This document shows positions 33,144 through 41,486 of a DNA stretch of 64,000 nt, one piece after another. Origin of the DNA: Streptomyces griseoloalbus (lineage in GTDB: Bacteria > Actinomycetota > Actinomycetes > Streptomycetales > Streptomycetaceae); NCBI GenBank assembly GCA_014650015.1, contig BMUD01000018.1, positions 100,946 through 164,945 of the forward strand, written 5' to 3'. Position 1 is the first letter of the stretch. Every line of letters starts with the position of its first letter. A model generated the notes under the pieces. That model saw only the letters and a program-made list of their open reading frames with translations. It was not told where the DNA came from and searched no databases. A program made the translations under genes and the position numbers.

Positions 33144-34903
33144 CCGGCACCGCCGACACCACCGGCCCCGAGGCCGGCCTGCCCGCGCGGGGCTCCCTGC
33201 GCGCCCTGCTGCCCGCACTCGCCGGGCACCGCGCCATGACGGCCCGCACCTGCGCCGCCGCACTCCTGGAACAGGGGGTTCTCGTCGCGCTGGTGACGCT
33301 CGCCGCGCACACGGTGGGCACCGCCGTCATCGAGAACCGCGCCCCCTCCGCCGCCACCGTCACCGCGCTCGTCGCCCTCGTCGTGGTGCGCGCCCTGATG
33401 ACCTGGCGCGAGATGGACCTCTCGCACGACCTGGCCTACCGGGTCCTCGCCGCCCTGCGCGTACGGGTCTTCGACGGCCTCGCCCGCAGCGCGCCCGCCC
33501 GGGTCGCCGGCCGGCGCAGCGGGGACCTCGCCGCCACGGCCATGGCGGACGTGGAGGCGCTGGAGTTCTTCTACGCCCACACCACCGCCCAACTGCTGGC
33601 GGCGGGCACGGTCCTCACCGGCGGCTCCGTGGTCCTGGCCACGGTGGAGCCGTGGCTGCTGGCGGCCGTGCTGCCGGTCGCGGTGCTGCTCGCCGCGGCG
33701 CCCTTCGCCGACGCCCGCCCCCGCGCGGCGCGCGGCAGCCGCACCCGGACGGCCGCCGCGAGGCTCTCGGCGGACACCGTGGAGACCGTCGACGGGCTGC
33801 GTGAACTGCTCGCCTTCGGCGCCCTGGCCGAACGGCGCCGGCGGCTGGCCGAGCGGGGCCGGCAGGTGGGCGCGGCACAGCGGGCCGAGGCCACCTGGGA
33901 GGCGGTCGCCTCCGCGGTCCGCGACCTGCTGATCGTGGCCGCCGTGCTCGGCGTGGTGGCCGCGGCGGCGCAGTCCCTGACCGCCGGACGCCTGCACGGC
34001 GCTTGGGCTCCGGCGGCGATGGCGCTCGCCCTGTCGGTCCTCGGCCCGGTCGCCGAGTCGGCCAGGTCGCTGAGCCAGGCCGTGGCCCTGCGCGCGGCCG
34101 CCGCCAGGGTCGACGCGGCCGTCAAGGCCCCCGCCCTCGCCCCGCCGCCCGCCGCACCCCGCCCCCTGCCCCCCGGCCCGCTGGGTGTCCGGTTGCGCGG
34201 GGTGCGCTTCGACTACGGCAACGGACCCGTGCTGGACGGCGTCGAGCTGACCGTCCCCGCGGGGCGGACCCTCGCACTGGTCGGCGCCTCGGGGGCCGGC
34301 AAGTCGACCTGCGCCCACCTGCTGGCCCGCTTCTGGGACCCGTCCGCAGGAGCGGTCGAGCTGCTCCCTGCCGACGGCGACCCCGTCGACGTGCGCGAGG
34401 TGAGCGACGCCGAACTCCGGGGTGCCCTCGCGCTGGTGGGCCAGGACACGCCCCTCTTCCACGGCACCCTCGCCGAGAACCTCAGGCTCGCCGCCCCCGA
34501 CGCGGACGACGGTCTGCTCGCCGAGACGGCCCGCCTGTGCGGTGTCGACCGGATCGCCCCGATGGACACACCGGTCGGCGAGCGCGGCTCCACCCTGTCG
34601 GGCGGTCAGCGGGCCCGCATCGCCCTCGCCCGCGCGCTCCTGGCCCGGCCGAGGGTGCTCGTGCTCGACGAGTCCACCGCCCACCTGGACAACGCCGGCG
34701 ACGCCCGGCTCGCCGCGGCACTGGACGAGGAGGGGCGCACCACCCTCGTCATCGCGCACCGCCGCGCCACCATCCGCCGAGCCGACCGCATCGCCGTCCT
34801 CGAAGCCGGCCGCGTCACCGAGGAGGGCACCTGGGAGGAACTGACCGGCCGCCCCGGCAGCGCGCTCAACCGCGTACTCGCCACCGCCCCTCACGAACAG
34901 TGA
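33140..34903 (+). CDS. ABC exporter, fused membrane and ATPase domains (subunit 2)
   Basis: A 587-residue exporter half. Membrane domain about 20-330; ATPase domain about 345-587 with Walker A GASGAGKST, signature LSGGQRARI and Walker B VLVLDESTAHLD. In both subunits the catalytic Glu follows the Walker B Asp, so both sites may hydrolyse ATP. It overlaps the previous gene by ATGA, and is the last gene of the RiPP operon before a new, weakly Zur-like promoter. Confidence 0.85.
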   Translation: MTGTADTTGPEAGLPARGSLRALLPALAGHRAMTARTCAAALLEQGVLVALVTLAAHTVGTAVIENRAPSAATVTALVALVVVRALMTWREMDLSHDLAYRVLAALRVRVFDGLARSAPARVAGRRSGDLAATAMADVEALEFFYAHTTAQLLAAGTVLTGGSVVLATVEPWLLAAVLPVAVLLAAAPFADARPRAARGSRTRTAAARLSADTVETVDGLRELLAFGALAERRRRLAERGRQVGAAQRAEATWEAVASAVRDLLIVAAVLGVVAAAAQSLTAGRLHGAWAPAAMALALSVLGPVAESARSLSQAVALRAAAARVDAAVKAPALAPPPAAPRPLPPGPLGVRLRGVRFDYGNGPVLDGVELTVPAGRTLALVGASGAGKSTCAHLLARFWDPSAGAVELLPADGDPVDVREVSDAELRGALALVGQDTPLFHGTLAENLRLAAPDADDGLLAETARLCGVDRIAPMDTPVGERGSTLSGGQRARIALARALLARPRVLVLDESTAHLDNAGDARLAAALDEEGRTTLVIAHRRATIRRADRIAVLEAGRVTEEGTWEELTGRPGSALNRVLATAPHEQ

Positions 34904-34949
34904 ACTCCGCACCGCATAGGCCCTGGTGAGGCTTAGCGACGGGTGTAGA

Positions 34950-34964
34950 TGGAAACGACTACCC
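34950..34964 (+). promoter_or_regulatory. Zur box C (weak candidate)
   Basis: TGGAAACGACTACCC, 11 of 15 identical to Zur box A in this window. It lies 49 bases before the Shine-Dalgarno of the Y4yA-type decarboxylase gene. It is outside genes and in the right position, but it is degenerate on its 3' side. Confidence 0.4.
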
Positions 34965-35012
34965 CCGAACGATCGTCGGATCGACGGTCGGACGACACGG
35001 GAGGGGTCACAT

Positions 35013-36512
35013 GTGGACGTGCCCTTGTATCTGAGGCCGCGGATCGATCCGCCGCTCGCCTCGCTGCTGAGGGCCCAAACGTTTCTGCACTCGCTCGTCG
35101 ACGCACTGGGGTCGCCGCTCAACGTGCTGCTCCCCGAGGTCGTCGCCGAGAACGCGGAGCGTTTCCGCGCCGTCTACCGCCGCCACCACCTGTCGGGGCG
35201 GGTGTACTTCGCGCACAAGGCGAACCGGTCCAGCGCCCTGGTGCGGCGACTGGCGGCCGAGGACGGTGCCGCCGTCGGCATCGACGTGGCCTCGCTGGAG
35301 GAACTGCGGCATGCGCTGGGCAGCGGCTTCACCGGAGACCGGATCATGGCGACCGGTCCCAAGGACGCGGAGTTCCTGTGGCTGGCGGCGCGGGTGGGGG
35401 CGACGGTGAACCTCGACTCGCCCGGCGAGCTGGAGCAGTTGGCCGGCCTGGTGCGCGGGCACGGTCTCGGCCGGGTCGCCGTACTGGTGCGCCTGTCCGG
35501 CTTCGAGTCCACCGCTCAGGGGGGAACGGGGACCCGGCTGCTGGCGCGGCGCAGCCGCTTCGGCACCCCCGTGCGCGAGGCGGAGGTACTGCTGTCCGCC
35601 CTCGAACGGCACGCGGACGCGGTCGAGTTGACGGGCGTCGCCTACCACCTGGACACCACCGGTGTGGAGGAGAAGGCACGGGCCCTGGAGCAGTGCGTGC
35701 TGTTCATGGACGAGTGCCGGGCGCGCGGACTCGCGCCGCGTGCCGTCGACATCGGCGGCGGGTTCGGCGTCGGATACCTCGCCGACGCCGAGGAGTGGGA
35801 ACGCTGGACCACCGCGCTGAGCGAGGCGGTGCTCGGCGTCCGCCCGCCCCTGACCTGGCGCGGTCACGGCTACGGACTGCGCAACGAGGGCGGCACGGTG
35901 CGCGGGACCGCCGCGCTGTACCCCGCCCACCGCCCCACCGCCGGCCCCGGCTACCTGGACGAACTGCTCTCGTTGCCCGCCCCGGTCCTGGGCCGCCCGG
36001 CGGCCACCCTCCTGCTGGAGCACCTCCACGACCTGTACATCGAGCCCGGCCGTGCCCTGGTCGATCAGAGCGGTCTGTCACTGGCCCGGGTGCTGGACGT
36101 ACGGCCGGCGGGCGAGGACCTGGGCCAGTACCTGGTGCGCCTCGGCATGAACGCGGGGGACATGAGCCTGGAGGAACACGGTGTCCTCATGGACCCGGTG
36201 CTGCTGCCGCGCGGCGAGCCGGGCGGGGACGAGGAGCAGGAGGGACCGGTCGGGGTCTATCTCGCCGGAAACCTGTGCCTGGAGGCCGACCTGATCACCC
36301 GACGCCTGGTCCACCTGCCCCGGCTGCCGCGCACGGGCGATCTGCTGGCCTTCGCCAACACCTCCGGGTACGCGATGGACTTCCACGCCCACCACGCCCA
36401 GCGGCAGCCGCTCGCGCGGACGGTCGCGGTGGAGCGGGAGGGCGATTCCTGGCGCTGGTGCCCGGACGAGGACTACTGGCCGATCACACCCCCGGGGGGA
36501 ACGACCGCATGA
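35013..36512 (+). CDS. Y4yA-family PLP-dependent decarboxylase (fold type III)
   Basis: A 499-residue protein related to diaminopimelate/ornithine decarboxylases. The PLP lysine is Lys69 in VYFAHKANRSS. GGFGVGYL binds the cofactor phosphate, and GNLCLEADLI is the C-terminal active-site segment. In the Rhizobium NGR234 y4x/y4y region and in staphyloferrin B synthesis (SbnH), similar enzymes decarboxylate an amino-acid intermediate of a metallophore. GTG 35013 has GGGAGG 8 bases upstream; an open frame extends to 34926. Overlaps the next gene by ATGA. Confidence 0.75.
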   Translation: MDVPLYLRPRIDPPLASLLRAQTFLHSLVDALGSPLNVLLPEVVAENAERFRAVYRRHHLSGRVYFAHKANRSSALVRRLAAEDGAAVGIDVASLEELRHALGSGFTGDRIMATGPKDAEFLWLAARVGATVNLDSPGELEQLAGLVRGHGLGRVAVLVRLSGFESTAQGGTGTRLLARRSRFGTPVREAEVLLSALERHADAVELTGVAYHLDTTGVEEKARALEQCVLFMDECRARGLAPRAVDIGGGFGVGYLADAEEWERWTTALSEAVLGVRPPLTWRGHGYGLRNEGGTVRGTAALYPAHRPTAGPGYLDELLSLPAPVLGRPAATLLLEHLHDLYIEPGRALVDQSGLSLARVLDVRPAGEDLGQYLVRLGMNAGDMSLEEHGVLMDPVLLPRGEPGGDEEQEGPVGVYLAGNLCLEADLITRRLVHLPRLPRTGDLLAFANTSGYAMDFHAHHAQRQPLARTVAVEREGDSWRWCPDEDYWPITPPGGTTA

Positions 36513-37843
36513 GGTACGACAGCATCACCGAGGCCATCGGCAACACACCGCTGGTGCGCATCGACCCGGCCGTGCACGGCCTGCGCAACATCGACCTCTA
36601 CGCGAAGCTGGAGATGCTCAACCCGTTCGGGTCCGTCAAGGACCGGCCCGCCTGGCACATGGCCCGGCCCCATCTGGAGGGCGCCGATGGCGAAGGGACG
36701 GTCGTCGAGCTCTCCAGCGGCAACACCGCCAAGGCGCTGGCGCTGCTGGCCGGCATGCACGGACTGAAGTTCAGAAGCGTCACCAACCGGATGCGGGTCC
36801 CGGAGATCAAGGAGTTGCTGCTGCTCCTCGGCGCCGAGATCGAGGAACTGCCCGGGCGCAGCGAGTGCCTGGACCCGACCGACACGGACGACCCGCTGAC
36901 CCACTTCCACCGGGCGCTCTCCGATCCGGACAGCACCTACCTGCACACCGACCAGTACTTCAACCCGCGCAACACCGAGGCGCACGCGGCGGGCACCGGG
37001 CCCGAGATAGTGAAGGACCTGGACGGCCGGGTACCGGACTGGTTCATCGCCTGCGTGGGCACGGCCGGTTCGTCCACCGGTGTCGCGCGCGTCCTGCGCG
37101 AACACGACCCGGCCGTCCGGGTCCTCGGCCTGGTCGCCCACAAGTCCGACTTCATCCCCGGCATCCGCACCATCGACGAGGTCCACCAGGTCGGCCTGTT
37201 CGACCCGGGGACGTACGACACCATCGAGTCGGTGACCTCCGGGGAGGCCATCGACGGGATGGTCACCCTGATCCGCCGCTGCGGACTGCTGTCGGGACCG
37301 ACCGGAGGCGCCGCCTACCAGGGCGCGGTACGCCATCTCCAGGACGCGGACGCCGAGTTGGACGGCACGGGGGAGCGCCGCACGGCCGTGTTCATCGTGT
37401 GCGACCGGGCCGAGAGCTACCTCAGCTACGTGCGCAGGCGCCGCCCCGAGCTGCTGGGCCAGGTGAACCGGGGACACACCGCGGCGTCCCTCACCGACGC
37501 CGAGGCGCAGGCGGAGGCCCGTGCCATCGCCGTCGCCGACGCCCGCCGCTGGACCGCGGAGGGCGATCCCCGCCCGCTCGTCGTCGACCTGCGCAGCCCG
37601 CACGCCTACGCCGCCCTGCACATCGAGGGCTCGGTCAACATCGTCGACGAGGTGTTCGACGAACTGGTGCGCGGCGGCCTCCCGTTCAGCAAGCGCACAC
37701 CGGTGCTGCTGGCCTGCCCCGTCGGTGAGAAGTCCCTGCGCTACGCCGCCCTGCTGACCCGGATGGGCCATCCCGACGTGCGCAGCCTGGCCGGCGGGAT
37801 CGTCGCCTGGCGGGACGCGGGCGCGCCGCTGGTGCGCGAATGA
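36509..37843 (+). CDS. Cysteine-synthase-family PLP enzyme fused to a rhodanese domain
   Basis: A 444-residue fusion. Residues 1-320 are a fold-type II beta-replacement enzyme with PLP Lys44 (LNPFGSVKDRPAWHM), the substrate loop SSGNTAKAL and the phosphate loop region CVGTAGSSTG. Residues about 345-444 are a rhodanese domain with Cys403 in LLACPVGEKS, which can carry persulfide sulfur. The nearest functional parallels are SbnA (2,3-diaminopropionate precursor synthesis) and Y4xP, the usual partner of Y4yA. The rhodanese part, with the desulfurase encoded next, points to sulfur insertion. Confidence 0.78.
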   Translation: MRYDSITEAIGNTPLVRIDPAVHGLRNIDLYAKLEMLNPFGSVKDRPAWHMARPHLEGADGEGTVVELSSGNTAKALALLAGMHGLKFRSVTNRMRVPEIKELLLLLGAEIEELPGRSECLDPTDTDDPLTHFHRALSDPDSTYLHTDQYFNPRNTEAHAAGTGPEIVKDLDGRVPDWFIACVGTAGSSTGVARVLREHDPAVRVLGLVAHKSDFIPGIRTIDEVHQVGLFDPGTYDTIESVTSGEAIDGMVTLIRRCGLLSGPTGGAAYQGAVRHLQDADAELDGTGERRTAVFIVCDRAESYLSYVRRRRPELLGQVNRGHTAASLTDAEAQAEARAIAVADARRWTAEGDPRPLVVDLRSPHAYAALHIEGSVNIVDEVFDELVRGGLPFSKRTPVLLACPVGEKSLRYAALLTRMGHPDVRSLAGGIVAWRDAGAPLVRE

Positions 37844-39060
37844 GCGCGGCGGGCCCGCTCCCCGGGACGGGGCACGACGAGGAGGCGCTGTGGCAGCGGG
37901 AGTTGAGGGAGCAGTTCCCGATCGTCACGGCGCACCCGGAGTCGGCGTACCTCGACAGCGCGGCGACGTCGCAGAAGCCGCGCGCCGTTCTGGACGCCGT
38001 ACAGACCTACCTCACCACGTCGAACGCCAACGCGGGCCGGGGAACGTACCCCTGGGCCAACCGCACCACGGAACTGGTGGCGCAGACCCGGCAACGGGTC
38101 AAGGAATTCCTGCACGATCCCGCACCGGACCGCTCCGGCGTCCACTTCACCAGCGGCACCACCGAGGGCCTGCGCGGCGTCGCCCGCGACTGGCTGGTCC
38201 CGTACCTCACCGACGGCGACGAGATCCTGGTGCCGCACGCCGACCACCGGGCCAATCTCGACCCCTGGCTCGAAGCCCAGAGGCTGCTGGCCGAGCGGGG
38301 GGTCGACGTCCGCGTGCGGGCGCTGCCGTACCAGGAGGTCTCCGGCGACTACGACCACCGCGTCCTCGACGGGATCGTCGGCCCGCGCACCCGGTTCGTG
38401 GCCGCCACGCACGTCCACCACGTCTACGGCGGCGACATGAACGTGCACCGCATCCGCGCGGCGGTCGGCCCGGACGTGCCGATCTGCCTGGACGCCGCCC
38501 AGAGCGTCGGCCATCTGCCCGTCGACGTGGGCGAGCTGGACGTCGACTTCGTGGTGTTCTCCGGGCACAAGGCGATGGCGCTGCCGGGAACCGGGGCGGT
38601 GTGGGCGCGCAACGCGCGCGGGCCGGTGTTCCGTCCGGGCGGCTGGCAGGGGACGCCCAACACGGCGGGCATCGTGTCGCTGCGGGCCGCGCTGGACTGG
38701 CTGGAGGCGGCCGGACCGGACCGGATAGCGCGCTGGACCGCCGGCCTCACCGGCCGGCTGACCGACCGGCTGCGCCACCTCGACCCGTACGAGATCCTCG
38801 GGTGTCAGGTCAGTCTGGCCGCCGGCTCCGCGCTGCCCGCGGCCCAGCGCCGGCACGGCATCGTCACGTTCCGGCACCGCGACATCCCCTCCGACGACCT
38901 GGGGTTCATCCTCTACAGCCACGGCTTCATGGTGCGCGCCGACAACCTCTGCCAGGCCGGGAGGGGTGAGAAGGACGGATCGGTGCGGGTCAGTCTGCAC
39001 GTGTACAACACGGTGGAGGAGGTCGACCGGTTGCTGAGCGTACTCGAGTCACTGGCCTGA
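37840..39060 (+). CDS. Cysteine desulfurase-like class V aminotransferase (SufS type)
   Basis: A 406-residue PLP enzyme. The Schiff-base Lys244 lies in VFSGHKAMALPGTGAVW, after the cofactor motif LDAAQSVGHLPVDV. Cys371 in RADNLCQAG occupies the persulfide-forming position of SufS/CsdA loops, so it probably removes sulfur from cysteine. Its likely partner is the rhodanese domain encoded immediately upstream, to which it is coupled by ATGA. Housekeeping suf genes are not nearby, so this is a pathway-specific copy. Confidence 0.78.
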   Translation: MSAAGPLPGTGHDEEALWQRELREQFPIVTAHPESAYLDSAATSQKPRAVLDAVQTYLTTSNANAGRGTYPWANRTTELVAQTRQRVKEFLHDPAPDRSGVHFTSGTTEGLRGVARDWLVPYLTDGDEILVPHADHRANLDPWLEAQRLLAERGVDVRVRALPYQEVSGDYDHRVLDGIVGPRTRFVAATHVHHVYGGDMNVHRIRAAVGPDVPICLDAAQSVGHLPVDVGELDVDFVVFSGHKAMALPGTGAVWARNARGPVFRPGGWQGTPNTAGIVSLRAALDWLEAAGPDRIARWTAGLTGRLTDRLRHLDPYEILGCQVSLAAGSALPAAQRRHGIVTFRHRDIPSDDLGFILYSHGFMVRADNLCQAGRGEKDGSVRVSLHVYNTVEEVDRLLSVLESLA

Positions 39061-39068
39061 GAGGCAAC

Positions 39069-39083
39069 TGATAACCGTTTCCA
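39069..39083 (+). promoter_or_regulatory. Zur box D
   Basis: TGATAACCGTTTCCA; its reverse complement matches Zur box A at 13 of 15 positions. It is 9 bases after the desulfurase stop and 61 bases before the methyltransferase ATG, giving that gene its own zinc-controlled promoter. Confidence 0.7.
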
Positions 39084-39144
39084 CCTGTAGATTCGGAGGT
39101 GACCGGGAAAGACGGGCACGGCAGACGGTGGAGGTGCGCGAGCG

Positions 39145-39924
39145 ATGGGCGTGAGCATGGATACGGCCAAAGCGTGGGTGGAGCGCTGGGAACTGCAGCA
39201 GCAGCGGTACGCGGTGGACCGCGAGGAGCGGTTCACGGTGATCACGGATGTCGTCGAGCACGCCACGGTCGGCCGCGCCCGGCCGCTCCTGCTCGACCTC
39301 GGCTGCGGACCCGGATCCCTGTCCGCCCGGCTCGCCGACCGGCTGCCGCAGGCGGAGATCGTCGCCGTCGACATGGACCCGCTGCTGCTGGAGCTGGGCC
39401 GCACCCACCACTCCGACAGCGCACGCTATGTCGACGCGGTGATCGGCGAGAACGGCTGGACCGACGCCCTCGGGCTGGAACGCCCGTTGGACGCCGCCGT
39501 CTCCACGACGGCCCTGCACTACCTCCCCGAGCCCGTGCTGCTGGACACCTACCGCCGTCTCGCGGCCCTGCTGCGCCCCGGCGGCGTCCTGGTCAACGGC
39601 GACCACTTCCCGCCGGACGAGGCGCCGTGCGCGGACCTCACCGCGTACGTGGGCCGCCGCCGCGCCGAACGGACGGGCGGCCACGCCCACGAGGACTGGC
39701 AGTCCTGGTGGACCGCGGCGGCCCGGGACCCCGAACTCGCCGACCTGTTCGCGGAACGCGAGCAGCGCCTCGCGGGCCTCGGGGGAGGCGCGGGCGACGA
39801 GGACCTGACCACGGGCCGCCATGCCGCGCTGCTGCGGCAGGCGGGCTTCCGGCATGTCACGCCCGTCTGGCAGTTCGGCGACAGCGCCGTACTGGTGGCG
39901 GTCAAGGACGACGCCGACACGTGA
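39145..39924 (+). CDS. Class I SAM-dependent methyltransferase
   Basis: A 259-residue methyltransferase. Motif I is LLDLGCGPGSLSARLADRLP, motif II EIVAVDMDPLLLELG, and LHYLPEPVLLDTYRRLAALL with LRPGGVLVNGDH are the post-core motifs. Substrate is unknown; from position it may methylate the product of the preceding PLP/sulfur cassette or the peptide. GGAGG is 8 bases before the ATG, and Zur box D lies upstream. It is convergent with a GNAT gene 21 bases downstream. Confidence 0.82.
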   Translation: MGVSMDTAKAWVERWELQQQRYAVDREERFTVITDVVEHATVGRARPLLLDLGCGPGSLSARLADRLPQAEIVAVDMDPLLLELGRTHHSDSARYVDAVIGENGWTDALGLERPLDAAVSTTALHYLPEPVLLDTYRRLAALLRPGGVLVNGDHFPPDEAPCADLTAYVGRRRAERTGGHAHEDWQSWWTAAARDPELADLFAEREQRLAGLGGGAGDEDLTTGRHAALLRQAGFRHVTPVWQFGDSAVLVAVKDDADT

Positions 39925-39945
39925 GCGCCGGGGGTACGGCCGCCC

Positions 39946-40506
39946 TCACAGCTCCAGGCTCATGAGGATCTCGTCCCGGTCGTCACCGGGCGCCACCCGC
40001 AGCGCGCCCGGCCACCGGCCGACCTCGGACCAGCCGGCCTTGCGATAGAAGCGGTCCAGGCCCAGACCGTCCCGCGCGGTGAGCTGCAGCCGCTCCAGGC
40101 CCATCTCCTCACGCGCGACCTGCGCCGCATGCCGCATCAGCGCGGTACCGACGCCCAGACCCCGGAAACGGACATGGGTCTGCACGTGGTTCACCACACC
40201 GCAGTGCGCCACGAGCGGGTGCTGCTCCCGGCGCAACAGCATCCAGCCCGCGAGCGAGCCGCCCACCGTCGCCATCAGCAGTCTGAGGCGCTGCGGGGAC
40301 AGTTGCGCGGCGATCCGTTCCATCGCCGGCTCGAGCGTCGACGGGGTCACCGGGGGCAGCGGGCAGTCCATCGGGACGACGGCACCGCCGGCGTTGATGA
40401 CGGCCGCCCAGCAGCCGGTCAGCTCCCGCCTGACGGTGGGGGTGGCGTCCTCGGTCCGGCTGATCTGGGTGAGGGCGGGCGCGTGCACAGTCTCATGCGT
40501 GGTCAC
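39946..40506 (-). CDS. GNAT-family N-acetyltransferase
   Basis: A 186-residue GNAT protein. Acetyl-CoA-binding motif A is VHVRFRGLGVGTALMRHAAQ, preceded by HCGVVNHV and followed by LQLTARDGLGLDRFYRKAGW. The substrate is unknown. It starts with GTG and stands alone, convergent with the methyltransferase; the 211-base gap to the His-rich gene holds no other gene. Confidence 0.8.
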   Translation of the reverse strand: MTTHETVHAPALTQISRTEDATPTVRRELTGCWAAVINAGGAVVPMDCPLPPVTPSTLEPAMERIAAQLSPQRLRLLMATVGGSLAGWMLLRREQHPLVAHCGVVNHVQTHVRFRGLGVGTALMRHAAQVAREEMGLERLQLTARDGLGLDRFYRKAGWSEVGRWPGALRVAPGDDRDEILMSLEL

Positions 40507-40717
40507 ACCGGCAGCTTGTCACCCGCGTGGCGGCCCGGTCCGCGCGGACCTCGCGCCGCGTGCGCGGGAGGAACGTCAGGGGTGGGGGTCGCCCGGGAAA
40601 CCCCAGGTCCTCGCTCCGCGTGCGCGGGGAGGGGCGCCGTTCTACGGTGAACCGGTAACGCGGCAGTGGCCGTCGACGACGGGCGGTCGCCCGTCCGAAC
40701 GGCACCGGGAGTACGTC

Positions 40718-41020
40718 ATGACGTCCGCCACCGAGCACCGCACCCACGAGGGCCACGACCACCGGCACCACGAAGGCTGCGGGCACGTCGCCGTCCCGCA
40801 CGGCGACCACGTCGACTACGTCCACGACGGCCACATCCACCGCTCCCACGACGGTCACGTGGACGAGTGCACCAGCGACCGCCACGCCCCGCACGAGGGT
40901 CACGGCCACCGCCACCAGGAGGGCTGCGGGCACGTCGCCGTCCCGCACGGCGACCACGTCGACTACGTCCATGACGGCCACCGGCACGCCGCCCACGAGG
41001 ATCACTGGGACGACCACTGA
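40718..41020 (+). CDS. Histidine-rich metal-binding protein with internal duplication
   Basis: A 100-residue protein with about 28 His plus many Asp/Glu. Two near-identical halves (about residues 11-50 and 60-99) share EGCGHVAVPHGDHVDYVHDG. The composition is that of a cytoplasmic zinc or nickel store; there is no signal peptide. GGGAG lies 5 bases before the ATG. The 3' end overlaps the end of the convergent zur gene by 19 bases. NCBI-type annotations would call it hypothetical. I saw no convincing Zur box upstream. Confidence 0.75.
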   Translation: MTSATEHRTHEGHDHRHHEGCGHVAVPHGDHVDYVHDGHIHRSHDGHVDECTSDRHAPHEGHGHRHQEGCGHVAVPHGDHVDYVHDGHRHAAHEDHWDDH

Positions 41021-41442
41021 TCCCGCCGGCCCCCGCTCGCGGGGCGGCACCGGGCGCACACACCCGTCAGCTCGACGGTGTGGTCCACCGCGTGGAACCC
41101 GATGTCGCGTGCGATCCTCGCCACCCACCGTTCGACCTCTTCCGAGTCGACCGCCAGGCTGAGGCCGCACTCCCGGCAGACGACGTAGTGACGGTGACCG
41201 TCGTCCGGCCTGGGCCGGTACAGGCGTTCACCGTCACTGTCGCGCACCACGTCGACGTGGCCGCTCGCCTCCAACAGGCGGAGGGTGCGGTAGACGGTGG
41301 TCAGCCCCACCGTCACACCGTCCGCCGTCAGCGCGGCGTGCAGGGCCTGGGCCGAGACGAAGGTGTCACAGGCGTGCAGGGCCCGCAGGACGGCGGCCCG
41401 CTGCCGGGTTGCCCGCCACTCGGCCCGGGTCCTCTCGTGCAT
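41002..41442 (-). CDS. zur: Fur-family zinc uptake regulator
   Basis: A 146-residue Fur-family repressor. The winged helix (AVLRALHACDTFVSAQALHA, VGLTTVYRTLRLLEASGHVD) occupies about 10-80. The C-terminal domain has HRHYVVCRECG and GVCARC, the paired CxxC structural zinc site, plus regulatory His residues. The zinc genes on both sides make Zur more likely than Fur or Nur. ATG 41442 follows AGGAAG. It is the closest candidate for the protein that binds the 15-bp boxes in this window, although the main Zur may be encoded elsewhere. Confidence 0.8.
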   Translation of the reverse strand: MHERTRAEWRATRQRAAVLRALHACDTFVSAQALHAALTADGVTVGLTTVYRTLRLLEASGHVDVVRDSDGERLYRPRPDDGHRHYVVCRECGLSLAVDSEEVERWVARIARDIGFHAVDHTVELTGVCARCRPASGGRRDQWSSQ

Positions 41443-41486
41443 GAGTGTGCTTCCTGTCGCCCCGGGGATCGCCATGACGACACCGC

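Noticed and set aside
31016-34903. A continuous plus-strand frame of about 1,295 codons
   Set aside because: Only the part from 33140 is the second ABC exporter subunit; the earlier part is an out-of-frame reading of the first subunit.
40540-40640. Two copies of CCGCGTGCGCGG as a possible regulatory repeat or Zur site
   Set aside because: GC-rich direct repeats without the TGAAAA half-sites; TGAACCGGTAACG nearby also fails the Zur pattern.
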